From Actinoalloteichus caeruleus DSM 43889 (GTDB taxonomy: Bacteria > Actinomycetota > Actinomycetes > Mycobacteriales > Pseudonocardiaceae): DNA of 64,000 bases. Location: contig NZ_AUBJ02000001.1 of the NCBI RefSeq assembly GCF_000429185.2, forward strand, positions 3,906,001 through 3,970,000. Direction: 5' to 3'. Position numbers and translations under genes: made by a program. Shown in pieces: positions 27,631 through 35,103 of the stretch; within the stretch, counting starts at the first letter, position 1, and each line of letters opens with the position of its first letter. The notes under the pieces are model-generated. The model was not told the DNA's origin, did no database searches, and was given only the letters and a program-made list of their open reading frames with translations.

Positions 27631-28320
27631 GTGGCAAACAGGATTCATCCGAGCTCCGCCGTGTCCCCCGAGGTCGAGCTCGGCGAGGACAACGTCATAG
27701 GCCCCTTTTGCGTGATAACCGGACCCACTCGTATAGGCGATGGGAACTGGATCGGACCACACTCCGTCATCGGAACTCCCGCCGAATACCGGTCCGGGCC
27801 ACACCCGATCGGCTGGGAAGGCGAGATGGCTGGTGGCGGGCTGGTGATCGGCGACCGGAACGTCGTGCGGGAGTTCACCACGATCAACCAGGGCACCGCC
27901 ACACCAACCCGGGTGGGCGACGAGTGCTATCTCATGAGCGGCGTCCACCTCGGGCACGACAGCACCGTCGGGAACCGGGTGACCCTCGCCTCCACGGTCC
28001 AGGTCGCCGGGCACTGCGTGGTCTGGGACGAGGCCAACCTGGGCATGGGCGCGCTGCTGCACCAGCGGTCCGAGGTCGGGCCGGGGGCGATGGTGGGGAT
28101 GGGCGCCGTCGTGCGGCGGACGGTCGGGGCCTTCACCATCGCAGTGGGCGATCCGGCCAGGACGACCGGGATCAACGAGATCGGACTGCGCAGGCAGGGC
28201 TGCGGCGACACCGCCGTCGAGGCACTGGCCCCCCTCCTCAGGGGAACCGGACCACTCCCTGCCGACGGACTGCCCACCCGGCTCGCCGACCTGCTCAGGA
28301 GCTGGGTGGACCGGGAGTAG
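27631..28320 (+). CDS. LpxA-like acyl-ACP:sugar acyltransferase
   Basis: A 229-residue left-handed beta-helix protein closely resembling UDP-GlcNAc acyltransferase LpxA of Gram-negative lipid A synthesis. Hexapeptide repeats run from about residue 6 to 165. His106 and His109 (GVHLGHDSTVGN), His128 (VAGHCV) and His144 (LLHQR) reproduce E. coli LpxA His122, His125, His144 and His160 with identical spacing, including the general-base histidine. The C-terminal helical part (RRQGCGDTAVEALAPLLR onward) is shorter than in E. coli. GTG at 27631 is chosen behind GGAAAGG. An ACP gene follows 33 bases later. Likely function: ACP-dependent acylation of an aminosugar nucleotide. Confidence 0.88.
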   Translation: MANRIHPSSAVSPEVELGEDNVIGPFCVITGPTRIGDGNWIGPHSVIGTPAEYRSGPHPIGWEGEMAGGGLVIGDRNVVREFTTINQGTATPTRVGDECYLMSGVHLGHDSTVGNRVTLASTVQVAGHCVVWDEANLGMGALLHQRSEVGPGAMVGMGAVVRRTVGAFTIAVGDPARTTGINEIGLRRQGCGDTAVEALAPLLRGTGPLPADGLPTRLADLLRSWVDRE

Positions 28321-28353
28321 CGCGACGCGGCAACCGACGAGGGGGCGCAGGAC

Positions 28354-28596
28354 ATGACGCTTGTCGAACGGCTTCGCGGGGTGTTCGTCCAGGCACTGGA
28401 CCTGGGCCAGGACGTCGAGGTCGAGAAGTTGGAGTACCGGGGGGTCGACGCGTGGGACTCCGTGGGTCACATGACGCTCGTCGCGGCGGTCGAGGACGAG
28501 TTCGACGTCCAACTGGACACCGACCAGGTGATCGACATGAGCAGTTTCAAGGTCGCCGCCGACATGCTCAAGAACCTGGGCGTCCCCGAAGGCTGA
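28354..28596 (+). CDS. Acyl carrier protein
   Basis: An 80-residue acidic four-helix carrier protein. Ser36 in AWDSVGHM is the phosphopantetheine attachment site. Helix 3 follows as VQLDTDQVIDMSSFKVAADM. GAGGGGGCG precedes ATG. It stands alone between the LpxA-like gene and the reductase-ligase-LuxEC cassette, so it is a dedicated carrier, not the housekeeping FAS ACP. It presumably presents the acyl group to the LpxA-like enzyme, to the reductase, or to LuxC. Confidence 0.92.
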   Translation: MTLVERLRGVFVQALDLGQDVEVEKLEYRGVDAWDSVGHMTLVAAVEDEFDVQLDTDQVIDMSSFKVAADMLKNLGVPEG

Positions 28597-28765
28597 TCGC
28601 GCACCGACGAATCACCGAACAGCGAATCGGGAACCCTCCGACGGAGGGAGATCAGCTTTTCCGGATCGTGCCTTCCGACGCGGAACCGGTACCGCACGTC
28701 GTCGCGCCGGCGGTGGAATCGACGGCGGCGCGAATTCGACGAGCGGAATCCCGCGACGCTCGTAG

Positions 28766-28777
28766 TCTGACGTCAGA
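28766..28777. promoter_or_regulatory. Palindrome TCTGACGTCAGA, candidate operator
   Basis: A perfect 12-bp palindrome, 74 bases before the FabG-type start and 170 bases after the ACP stop, in a locally AT-richer gap. It overlaps TAGTCT, which could be a -10. Candidate operator for the 28.85-34.6 kb operon. Confidence 0.35.
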
Positions 28778-28802
28778 GCAGTGCGGTCCTGACGGAATCG
28801 GA

Positions 28803-28825
28803 GAACGCCGGTAGGACCGGCGTTC
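28803..28825. repeat. Perfect inverted repeat before FabG-type gene
   Basis: GAACGCCGGT and its exact complement separated by AGG, 26 bases before the GTG start. It could be a terminator for the ACP gene, an attenuator, or an operator; no T run follows. Confidence 0.5.
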
Positions 28826-28850
28826 CGGGGCAGAGGGGCGGTACTTAGCC

Positions 28851-29597
28851 GTGACCGAACTCAGGGACAGGGTCGCCGTCATCACCGGCGGCACCCGCGG
28901 CATCGGCCTGGCCACCGCGACCGCGCTGGCCGAGGCGGGGGCGGCTGTGGTGCTCACCGGACGTTCGGAGACCACGGCCAAGGAGAGGGCGGCGGAGGTG
29001 GCCGCCGCCACCGACTCCCGGGTCATCGGCATGGGGCTGGACGTCACGGACGGGCGCGCGACGGCCACCGCGATCCGGGGCGCGGCACGGGAACTCGGCC
29101 GGCTCGACATCGTGGTCGCGAACGCGGGTGTCCTGGCCGACGCCGTGCTGGGCATGATCAGCGAGGACCACGTCCGCTCGCTGCTCGACACCAACGTGGT
29201 CGGCGCGCTGAACACCGTGCAGGCCGCCGCCCGGGTGATGACCCGGGCCCACGGCGGGTCGATCGTGCTGCTCGGTTCGATCGTGGGCGAGCGGGGCAGC
29301 GTGGGGCAGAGCGCCTACGCGGCGTCGAAGGCCGCGATCGGAGGCCTCACCCGTTCGGCCGCCAAGGAACTCGGGCGCCACGGCATCCGGGTCAACGCGG
29401 TCGCCCCCGGGGTCGTGGACACCGACCTCGTCCGCTCCCAGTCCGAGGAGACGCTGCGCCACGCCCGGGAATCGAGCCCGTTCGGTCGGCTGGGCCGCCC
29501 GGAGGAGGTCGCCACCGTGATCCGCTTCCTAGCCGGCGACGACGCCAGCTTCGTCACCGGACAGGTCATCGGGGTCGACGGGGGTCTGGTGCTGTGA
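28851..29597 (+). CDS. FabG-type short-chain dehydrogenase
   Basis: A 248-residue SDR resembling 3-oxoacyl-ACP reductase. The cofactor loop is TGGTRGIG (residues 12-19), and the catalytic residues are Ser143, Tyr156 and Lys160 (YAASK). The C-terminus is GQVIGVDGGLVL. The start is GTG at 28851. Its stop overlaps the GTG of the ligase gene by four bases, the first of three such overlaps in this operon. In context it probably reduces a 3-oxoacyl or similar group on the nearby ACP; a sugar substrate is also possible. Confidence 0.9.
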   Translation: MTELRDRVAVITGGTRGIGLATATALAEAGAAVVLTGRSETTAKERAAEVAAATDSRVIGMGLDVTDGRATATAIRGAARELGRLDIVVANAGVLADAVLGMISEDHVRSLLDTNVVGALNTVQAAARVMTRAHGGSIVLLGSIVGERGSVGQSAYAASKAAIGGLTRSAAKELGRHGIRVNAVAPGVVDTDLVRSQSEETLRHARESSPFGRLGRPEEVATVIRFLAGDDASFVTGQVIGVDGGLVL

Positions 29598-31072
29598 CCG
29601 CGCTCCGGACCGACACCGTGCTCGCCGACCTGGTCCACCCTGGCAGCGCGCTCGTCGACGCCGCGACGGGCACCACGTGGTCGGGTTCGGACCTGCTGGC
29701 CAGGGCGGAACGCTTCGCCGAGGGACTCGTCAACCTGGGGCCCGGCCCCCTCTTCCTGCTCGCCGGCGTGGACACCGGCACGGTCGAGCGCTACCTGGGT
29801 GGCCTCGCCGCGCGCCGGCCGGTGGCACTGCTCGATCCGGCCACCCCGCACGCCGTCCTCGCCGACCTCATCGGCAGGTTCCAACCGGCGGCCGTGCTCG
29901 GCACCCCCGACGGGGAACGGGCACCGGAGGGGTACCTCCCGACGGCCGACGGGTGGCGGCGGCTCGCCAGCGGGGAGGCCCCACCGCCGCACCCCGACCT
30001 CACGCTGCTGCTGGGCACCAGCGGCTCCACCGGCAGCCCCAAGTTCGTCCGGCTCTCCGGTCGGGCCGTCCTCGCCAACGCCCGGTCCGTGATCGCCTCG
30101 TTGGGCATCACCACCGCCGAGATCGCCCCCACCTGCCTCCCGCTGCACTACAGCTACGGGCTGTCCGTGCTCCACAGCCACCTCGCCGCCGGCGCGACGG
30201 TGGTCGTCACCGGGCACGGCGTCCTCGAACGGCCGTTCTGGACCGCCGTCGACCGGTACGGGATCACCTCGCTCGCTGGTGTCCCCTACCACTACGAGAT
30301 GCTGCGACGACTGCGGTTCGACCCCGCGGCGCACCCCAGCCTGCGCACCGTGACCCAGGCCGGGGGGCGGCTGCGCGACGAACTCGTCACCTACTTCCAC
30401 CGCACGATGGCCGCGGTGGGAGGGCGCATGTTCGTCATGTACGGCCAGACGGAGGCCGCGCCGAGGATGGCCTGCCTGCCCGCCGAGGAACTGCCAGGGC
30501 GGGTCGGGTCGGTGGGCCGGCCGGTTCCTGGTGGGACCTTCACCATCCGCTCCCTCTCCGACCAGGACACCGCCGGAGGCGCACCGGCGCCACGCCGGGG
30601 CAGGAGCGCGACCAGTACCAGCCCGGGGGCTGAGGGCGAGGTCGTCTACCAGGGTCCCAACGTGATGATGGGCTACGCGGAGTCAGCCGCCGAACTGTCG
30701 TCGGGCGACGAACTCGGCGGGGTCCTCGCGACCGGTGATCTCGGCTACCTCGACGAGGAGGGCTTCCTGTTCCTCACCGGACGCCTCTCCCGGATCGGCA
30801 AGGTCTTCGGCAACCGGGTCAACCTGGACGACGTCGAGCGGCTCCTCCGGGGCAGGACGGGGCACGTCGGTCCGGGAGCCGCCGTCGCGGACGGTGATCG
30901 GGTCGTCGTCTTCCTCGAAGGGGGGACCGTCGAGGCCTGCCGAGCCGTGGCCAGGACGCTGGCGGCGGAACTGCGCCTGCACGCGTCCGGGTTCGACGTT
31001 CGACCAGTGGACCGTCTCCCCCTGCTGCCGAGCGGCAAGACCGACTACCGCACCCTGGAGGCCGGCACGTGA
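29594..31072 (+). CDS. AMP-forming acyl/aryl ligase
   Basis: A 492-residue ANL-superfamily adenylating enzyme. The phosphate loop is LLLGTSGSTGSPKF (near residue 135), MYGQTEAAPRM is the A5 motif, ATGDLGYLDEEGFLFLTGR is A7/A8, and the catalytic C-terminal lysine lies in PSGKTDY near the end. It should activate a carboxylic acid for loading onto the cluster ACP or onto LuxE. GTG overlaps the reductase stop, and its own stop overlaps the LuxE start, so all are cotranslated. Substrate unpredicted; CoA ligase versus ACP ligase cannot be settled by eye. Confidence 0.88.
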   Translation: MTALRTDTVLADLVHPGSALVDAATGTTWSGSDLLARAERFAEGLVNLGPGPLFLLAGVDTGTVERYLGGLAARRPVALLDPATPHAVLADLIGRFQPAAVLGTPDGERAPEGYLPTADGWRRLASGEAPPPHPDLTLLLGTSGSTGSPKFVRLSGRAVLANARSVIASLGITTAEIAPTCLPLHYSYGLSVLHSHLAAGATVVVTGHGVLERPFWTAVDRYGITSLAGVPYHYEMLRRLRFDPAAHPSLRTVTQAGGRLRDELVTYFHRTMAAVGGRMFVMYGQTEAAPRMACLPAEELPGRVGSVGRPVPGGTFTIRSLSDQDTAGGAPAPRRGRSATSTSPGAEGEVVYQGPNVMMGYAESAAELSSGDELGGVLATGDLGYLDEEGFLFLTGRLSRIGKVFGNRVNLDDVERLLRGRTGHVGPGAAVADGDRVVVFLEGGTVEACRAVARTLAAELRLHASGFDVRPVDRLPLLPSGKTDYRTLEAGT

Positions 31073-32238
31073 CCACCGCCGCTGAGCGACCGGACGCCGG
31101 GCCCGGGTCGGGGCACCCGGGGAACGGCTCCGCCCCCACCCCCTCGTCCCGCGGGGAGGACGCCGACGTCTTCGGGCTCGACCAGCCGGGGCGGGAGGCC
31201 GCTCTCCTGCCCGAACTGGTCGACCTCACCGAACGGCACCGCGACGGCTGCCCGGAGTACGACCGGATCCTCACCGCGCTCGGCGTTCCCCGTCCCGCCG
31301 CCGCCTCGACCACCTCCGACCTGCCGTGGCTCCCGGTCCGGCTGTTCAAGGAACACGATCTGCGCAGCGTGCCGGCAGAGGCGGTCTTCCGGGTGCTGAC
31401 CTCCTCGGGGACCACCGGTGCCTCGGTGTCCCGCATCCACCTCGACCGGGAGAGCGCGGCGGCGCAGACCAGGCAGCTGTCGCGGACCCTGCGCGCGGTG
31501 CTCGGCCCCCGCCGGTTGCCGATGCTGATGGTGGACAGCGCGTCGACGGCGCGCGGCGGAACCTCCTTCTCCGCCCGGGGAGCCGGGGTCCTGGGCATGG
31601 CGAACTTCGGGCGGGACCACGTGTACGTGTTGGACGAGGACGACCGGCCCGACCCCGGCGCGGTCGCCGAGTTCCTCCGCCGGCACGGCGACTCCCCGTT
31701 CCTGGTGTTCGGCTTCACGTTCATGGTCTGGCGCTACCTCTACGAGATCGCCAGGGACCACCGGTTCGACCTGTCCAACGGCGTGCTGGTGCACTCGGGC
31801 GGCTGGAAGAGGTTGGCGGACCGGGCGGTCGACAACGCCGAGTTCCGCCGACGCTTCGCCGCCGACACCGGGCTGCGGCGCATCCACAACTACTACGGCA
31901 TGGTCGAGCAGATCGGCACGGTCTTCCTCGAGGGACCGTCCGGGGGGTCGCTGTACTGCCCCGACTTCGCCGACGTGATCGTCAGGGAACCCGGGACCTG
32001 GCGGGAACAGCCGGTAGGGGAACCCGGGGTCATCGAGGTCGTCAGCACGCTCCCCCGGTCCTACCCCGGCCACGTCCTGCTCACCGAGGACGTCGGCGTC
32101 GTCCACGGAGTCGACGACGGCGACTGGCCCGGCAAGCGCTTCTCCGTGACGGGCCGCCTGCCCAGGGCGGAGGCGAGGGGCTGCGGTGACACGTTCTCCG
32201 GGCCGAGGAACACCGGACCCTCGGGAGGCCGCCCATGA
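31069..32238 (+). CDS. LuxE-family acyl-protein synthetase
   Basis: A 389-residue member of the LuxE (acyl-protein synthetase) family. In bioluminescent bacteria LuxE activates a fatty acid as acyl-AMP and passes it through a cysteine to LuxC. The ATP loop is VLTSSGTTGASVSRI. IHNYYGMVEQIGTVF resembles the A5 motif. Cys372 in RAEARGCGDTF matches the conserved C-terminal acyl-accepting cysteine of LuxE. The first 30 residues are Pro/Ser/Gly-rich and dispensable-looking. It overlaps ligase and LuxC genes by four bases on each side. Confidence 0.88.
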   Translation: MTTAAERPDAGPGSGHPGNGSAPTPSSRGEDADVFGLDQPGREAALLPELVDLTERHRDGCPEYDRILTALGVPRPAAASTTSDLPWLPVRLFKEHDLRSVPAEAVFRVLTSSGTTGASVSRIHLDRESAAAQTRQLSRTLRAVLGPRRLPMLMVDSASTARGGTSFSARGAGVLGMANFGRDHVYVLDEDDRPDPGAVAEFLRRHGDSPFLVFGFTFMVWRYLYEIARDHRFDLSNGVLVHSGGWKRLADRAVDNAEFRRRFAADTGLRRIHNYYGMVEQIGTVFLEGPSGGSLYCPDFADVIVREPGTWREQPVGEPGVIEVVSTLPRSYPGHVLLTEDVGVVHGVDDGDWPGKRFSVTGRLPRAEARGCGDTFSGPRNTGPSGGRP

Positions 32239-33515
32239 AGGTCACCTCGCGGTTCCCCGCCGGGCCGTCCCTCCCGGCCCCCGACCTGCTCCGCGAACTG
32301 GCGGTCGGTGCCGTCCGCTGTGATCTCCGCGTCGGGGACGAGCGGATGGTGCGGTTCCTGACCGACCTCGCCGCCAGGCTCCTCGCACCGGCCCAGGCCC
32401 GCCGCCACCCGGAACTCGCCGCGCTCGGGTTCTTCCTCCGCCGGGGGGAGCTCACCAGGACCCTGGACGCGCTCGGCGACTCGCCCTCGACCGGCACCGC
32501 ACCCGCCGGGCCCGGCGGCGCCGAGAGCGCGCTCCGGTTCCCCCGGGGCCTGGTCCTGCACGTACCACCGGCCAACGTCGACACCATCTTCGTCTACTCC
32601 TGGGCGCTGTCCGCCCTGGCGGGCAACACCAACGTGGTCAGGTTGTCGGAACGTTCGGGCGCGGCCGCCTCCGCCGTCCTCACCGCCATGCACGAGGCCC
32701 TGCGCGACGCTCCACCCGAGGTGGCCACGGCGGTGGCCGCGACCCAACGCCTCATCGGCTACGGACGGGACGACTCGGTCACGGCGACCCTCTCCTCGGA
32801 GTGCGACCTCAGGGTGGTCTGGGGCGGCGACGCGTCCGTCACGGCCCTGCGCGCCTTCCCGCTGGCCCCGGCTGCCCGGGACCTCACCTTCCCCAACCGG
32901 TCGTCCTTCGCCGTGATCTCCTCGGCGTCGTGGCGGCGCACCGACGAGACCACCCGGCGCTCCGTGCTCGGCGGCTTCTACAACGACGCCTTCTGGTTCG
33001 ACCAGGCGGCTTGTTCCTCGCCGAGGGCCGTGTTCTGGGTGGGCTCGGAGGCGGAGGGGCGCGAGGCGGCCCGCGACTTCACCCGGTTGCTGCTCGACGT
33101 CGTCGGGGAGAAGGGGTTCCGCCCCGAGCCGGCGATGGCGGTGCGGCAACGGGTCGGCGCCTACGGTCTCGCCGCGACCGGGGCGGCGAGGTCCGTCAGC
33201 TTCGAGGGGGACGCCGTCGCGACGCTGGAGCTCGCCCCCGAGGCGGAGATCCCCCGCGACTGGCTTGGCGTCGCGACCTTCCCCCACCGCGCCGTGGGTT
33301 CCCTCCAGGAGCTGGCAGGGCTGGTGCGGCGCGAGGACCAGACCCTGACCCACTTCGGGTTCGACCGGGGCGAACTCCTCGCCCTGGCCGAACGCCTCGG
33401 CGGGCGGGGGATCGACCGGATCGTCCCGGTCGGGTCGGCGTTGAGCTTCGCCCCGGTGTGGGACGGCCACGACCTGCTCCGCGAGTTCACCCGGCTGACG
33501 ACGGTGACCGGGTAG
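32235..33515 (+). CDS. LuxC-family acyl-CoA/acyl-enzyme reductase
   Basis: A 426-residue member of the LuxC family, an aldehyde-dehydrogenase-like NADPH enzyme reducing an acyl thioester to an aldehyde. The acyl-accepting Cys260 sits in WFDQAACSSPRAV, the LuxC active-site motif. LVLHVPPANVDTIFVYSW, near residue 105, corresponds to the nucleotide-binding segment. LuxC and LuxE are adjacent with a four-base overlap, as expected for partners of a fatty-acid reductase complex. No luciferase (LuxA/B) gene is near, so aldehyde formation must serve another purpose. Confidence 0.9.
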   Translation: MKVTSRFPAGPSLPAPDLLRELAVGAVRCDLRVGDERMVRFLTDLAARLLAPAQARRHPELAALGFFLRRGELTRTLDALGDSPSTGTAPAGPGGAESALRFPRGLVLHVPPANVDTIFVYSWALSALAGNTNVVRLSERSGAAASAVLTAMHEALRDAPPEVATAVAATQRLIGYGRDDSVTATLSSECDLRVVWGGDASVTALRAFPLAPAARDLTFPNRSSFAVISSASWRRTDETTRRSVLGGFYNDAFWFDQAACSSPRAVFWVGSEAEGREAARDFTRLLLDVVGEKGFRPEPAMAVRQRVGAYGLAATGAARSVSFEGDAVATLELAPEAEIPRDWLGVATFPHRAVGSLQELAGLVRREDQTLTHFGFDRGELLALAERLGGRGIDRIVPVGSALSFAPVWDGHDLLREFTRLTTVTG

Positions 33516-33524
33516 GCGCCGCCG

Positions 33525-34643
33525 ATGTGGTTCCGCGCGAGGGACAGGCCCGCCGGGCCGGTCGGTGGTGCGGGGGGAGCCGGCGGGCCGGCCGAACCCG
33601 GGGTCGTGGCGGGCGCCGAACCGGCCGGCGCCCGACGGCCGGTCGAGGTCACGGGCCAGCGAGACCCGAGTGAGAGCCCCGCGGGCGGGGGCGAGGAGAG
33701 CCGTGACGTGCCCGGTCGGTCGCGGCGGGCCCGGCTGCTCGCCTGGGCGCAGCGGGGCCTGCTCGTCCTGGTGCTCGCCGCGACGGCCTGGGCGGTGGTG
33801 GGCCGGTGGTCCGAGGTGTCGGCGGCGTTGGTCGAGATCCCCTGGTACGTGACGGCGCTGAGTTCGGCGGCGACGGTGGTCGGCATCCTGGTCGGCACCC
33901 TGGCGTGGCAGGCGGTGGTGGACGACCTCGGTCCGCCGGTGGGTCTGGTTCGCGGGGCGCAGATCAACCTCGTCGGCCAGCTCGGCAAGTACGTGCCCGG
34001 GACGGTCTGGGCGTACCTGCTCCAGATGGAACTCGGCAGGAGGGCCGGCCTGCCCCGGGCACGGATCTTCAGCGGCTCCCTCATCCACCTCGGTGTCTCG
34101 ATGGTCGCGTCGTTGCTGTTGGGCGTGCTGGCCGCCCCGGTACTGCTCGCGGACACCCCCAGCGCGGCCTGGCTCTACCTGCTCCTGCCCGTTGGCCTGG
34201 TGGCGTTGCACCCGGCGGTGCTGACGAGGGCGGCGGCCCTGGTGTTCCGGGTCCTCCGCCGTCCCCCACCGGCGGAGCGGTTGCGGTGGGGCACGGTGGG
34301 CCGCGTCCTCGGGCTGTCCCTGACGGCGTACGGGTTGTTCGGGGTGCACCTCTGGCTGTTGGCATCGGCGAGCGGAGCCGTCACTGGCTGGGATGTCCTG
34401 GTCTGCGTCGGTGCGATGGCCATCGGCATGAACGCGGGCATCCTGGTCTTCTTCCTGCCCTCCGGCGCGGTCGTCAGGGACGCGATCCTGCTCGCCGCGT
34501 TGTTGGCCGCGGGTCTGACCGAAGCCCAGGCCATCGCGTTCACCCTCGCGTCACGGCTGATGTTCGTCCTCGCGGACGTGCTCACGGCTGGCGGCGCGGC
34601 GCTGACCGCGCGCCTCGCGCTGCGGCGCGCCGGGGACGGCTGA
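33525..34643 (+). CDS. Flippase-like integral membrane protein (LPG-synthase TM family)
   Basis: A 372-residue protein with about 70 low-complexity cytoplasmic residues followed by roughly eight membrane helices. NLVGQLGKYVPGTVWAYL is the hallmark loop of the YbhN/AglD/MprF-transmembrane family, members of which translocate or anchor lipid-linked molecules. ATG lies 9 bases after the LuxC stop, so it belongs to the same operon. I infer it moves or presents the lipid-linked product of the cluster. MprF-type catalytic domain is absent. Confidence 0.82.
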   Translation: MWFRARDRPAGPVGGAGGAGGPAEPGVVAGAEPAGARRPVEVTGQRDPSESPAGGGEESRDVPGRSRRARLLAWAQRGLLVLVLAATAWAVVGRWSEVSAALVEIPWYVTALSSAATVVGILVGTLAWQAVVDDLGPPVGLVRGAQINLVGQLGKYVPGTVWAYLLQMELGRRAGLPRARIFSGSLIHLGVSMVASLLLGVLAAPVLLADTPSAAWLYLLLPVGLVALHPAVLTRAAALVFRVLRRPPPAERLRWGTVGRVLGLSLTAYGLFGVHLWLLASASGAVTGWDVLVCVGAMAIGMNAGILVFFLPSGAVVRDAILLAALLAAGLTEAQAIAFTLASRLMFVLADVLTAGGAALTARLALRRAGDG

Positions 34644-35103
34644 CCCCGGTTCGGCTGCCCTCGTGGTGGGCTGGCCGGATCGTGGCGGACCAGGTCGCCA
34701 CGGTGCCGGGCCCGCGCCCGCGCTCCCCTGCCGCGCGGCCGGCGTCCACCACATCGGCTCGGCTCCTGGAACTCCCCGCGCCGGCCTGCCTCCGGTGGCC
34801 GCCGGCTCCTGGTGGGACGCGCGGGGGAGATGCTCCCGCGCGGCGGGCGTGCACGAGTGGACGGCGGGGTGACCCGCCGGGTCGGGGAGCGCGGTTCGGG
34901 GATGGCGTGCGGGTTGGGGATGGCATGCGGGTCGGGGAGGGCGGCGTCCTCAGTCGGGGCCGGTGCCGCCGAGCGGCGCGCGGCGCGGCGCGATCGATCA
35001 CCCCGGTCCCCGGGTCGGCTCCGGTCCCCCGTCCCGAGGTGCCGCTCCGAGCTCGTCGCCGCGCCCGGTCGCTCTCCAGGGCCTCGTGGGCGTGGAGGAG
35101 CGT
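34644..35103. other. Intergenic region with degenerate tandem repeat
   Basis: About 460 bases between convergent genes with no supportable gene. At 34881-34944 an 18-19-bp unit (GTTGGGGATGGCATGCGG and variants) occurs two full times with partial copies on both sides. The rest is simple GC-rich sequence. Confidence 0.55.

Noticed and set aside
28851-33515. A bioluminescence operon
   Set aside because: LuxC and LuxE are present but luxA/luxB are not, and the other genes are sugar and carrier-protein genes.
34582-35001. Minus-strand frame covering the tandem repeat
   Set aside because: It is low-complexity Arg/Pro/Ser sequence, overlaps the flippase gene, and has no recognisable domain.
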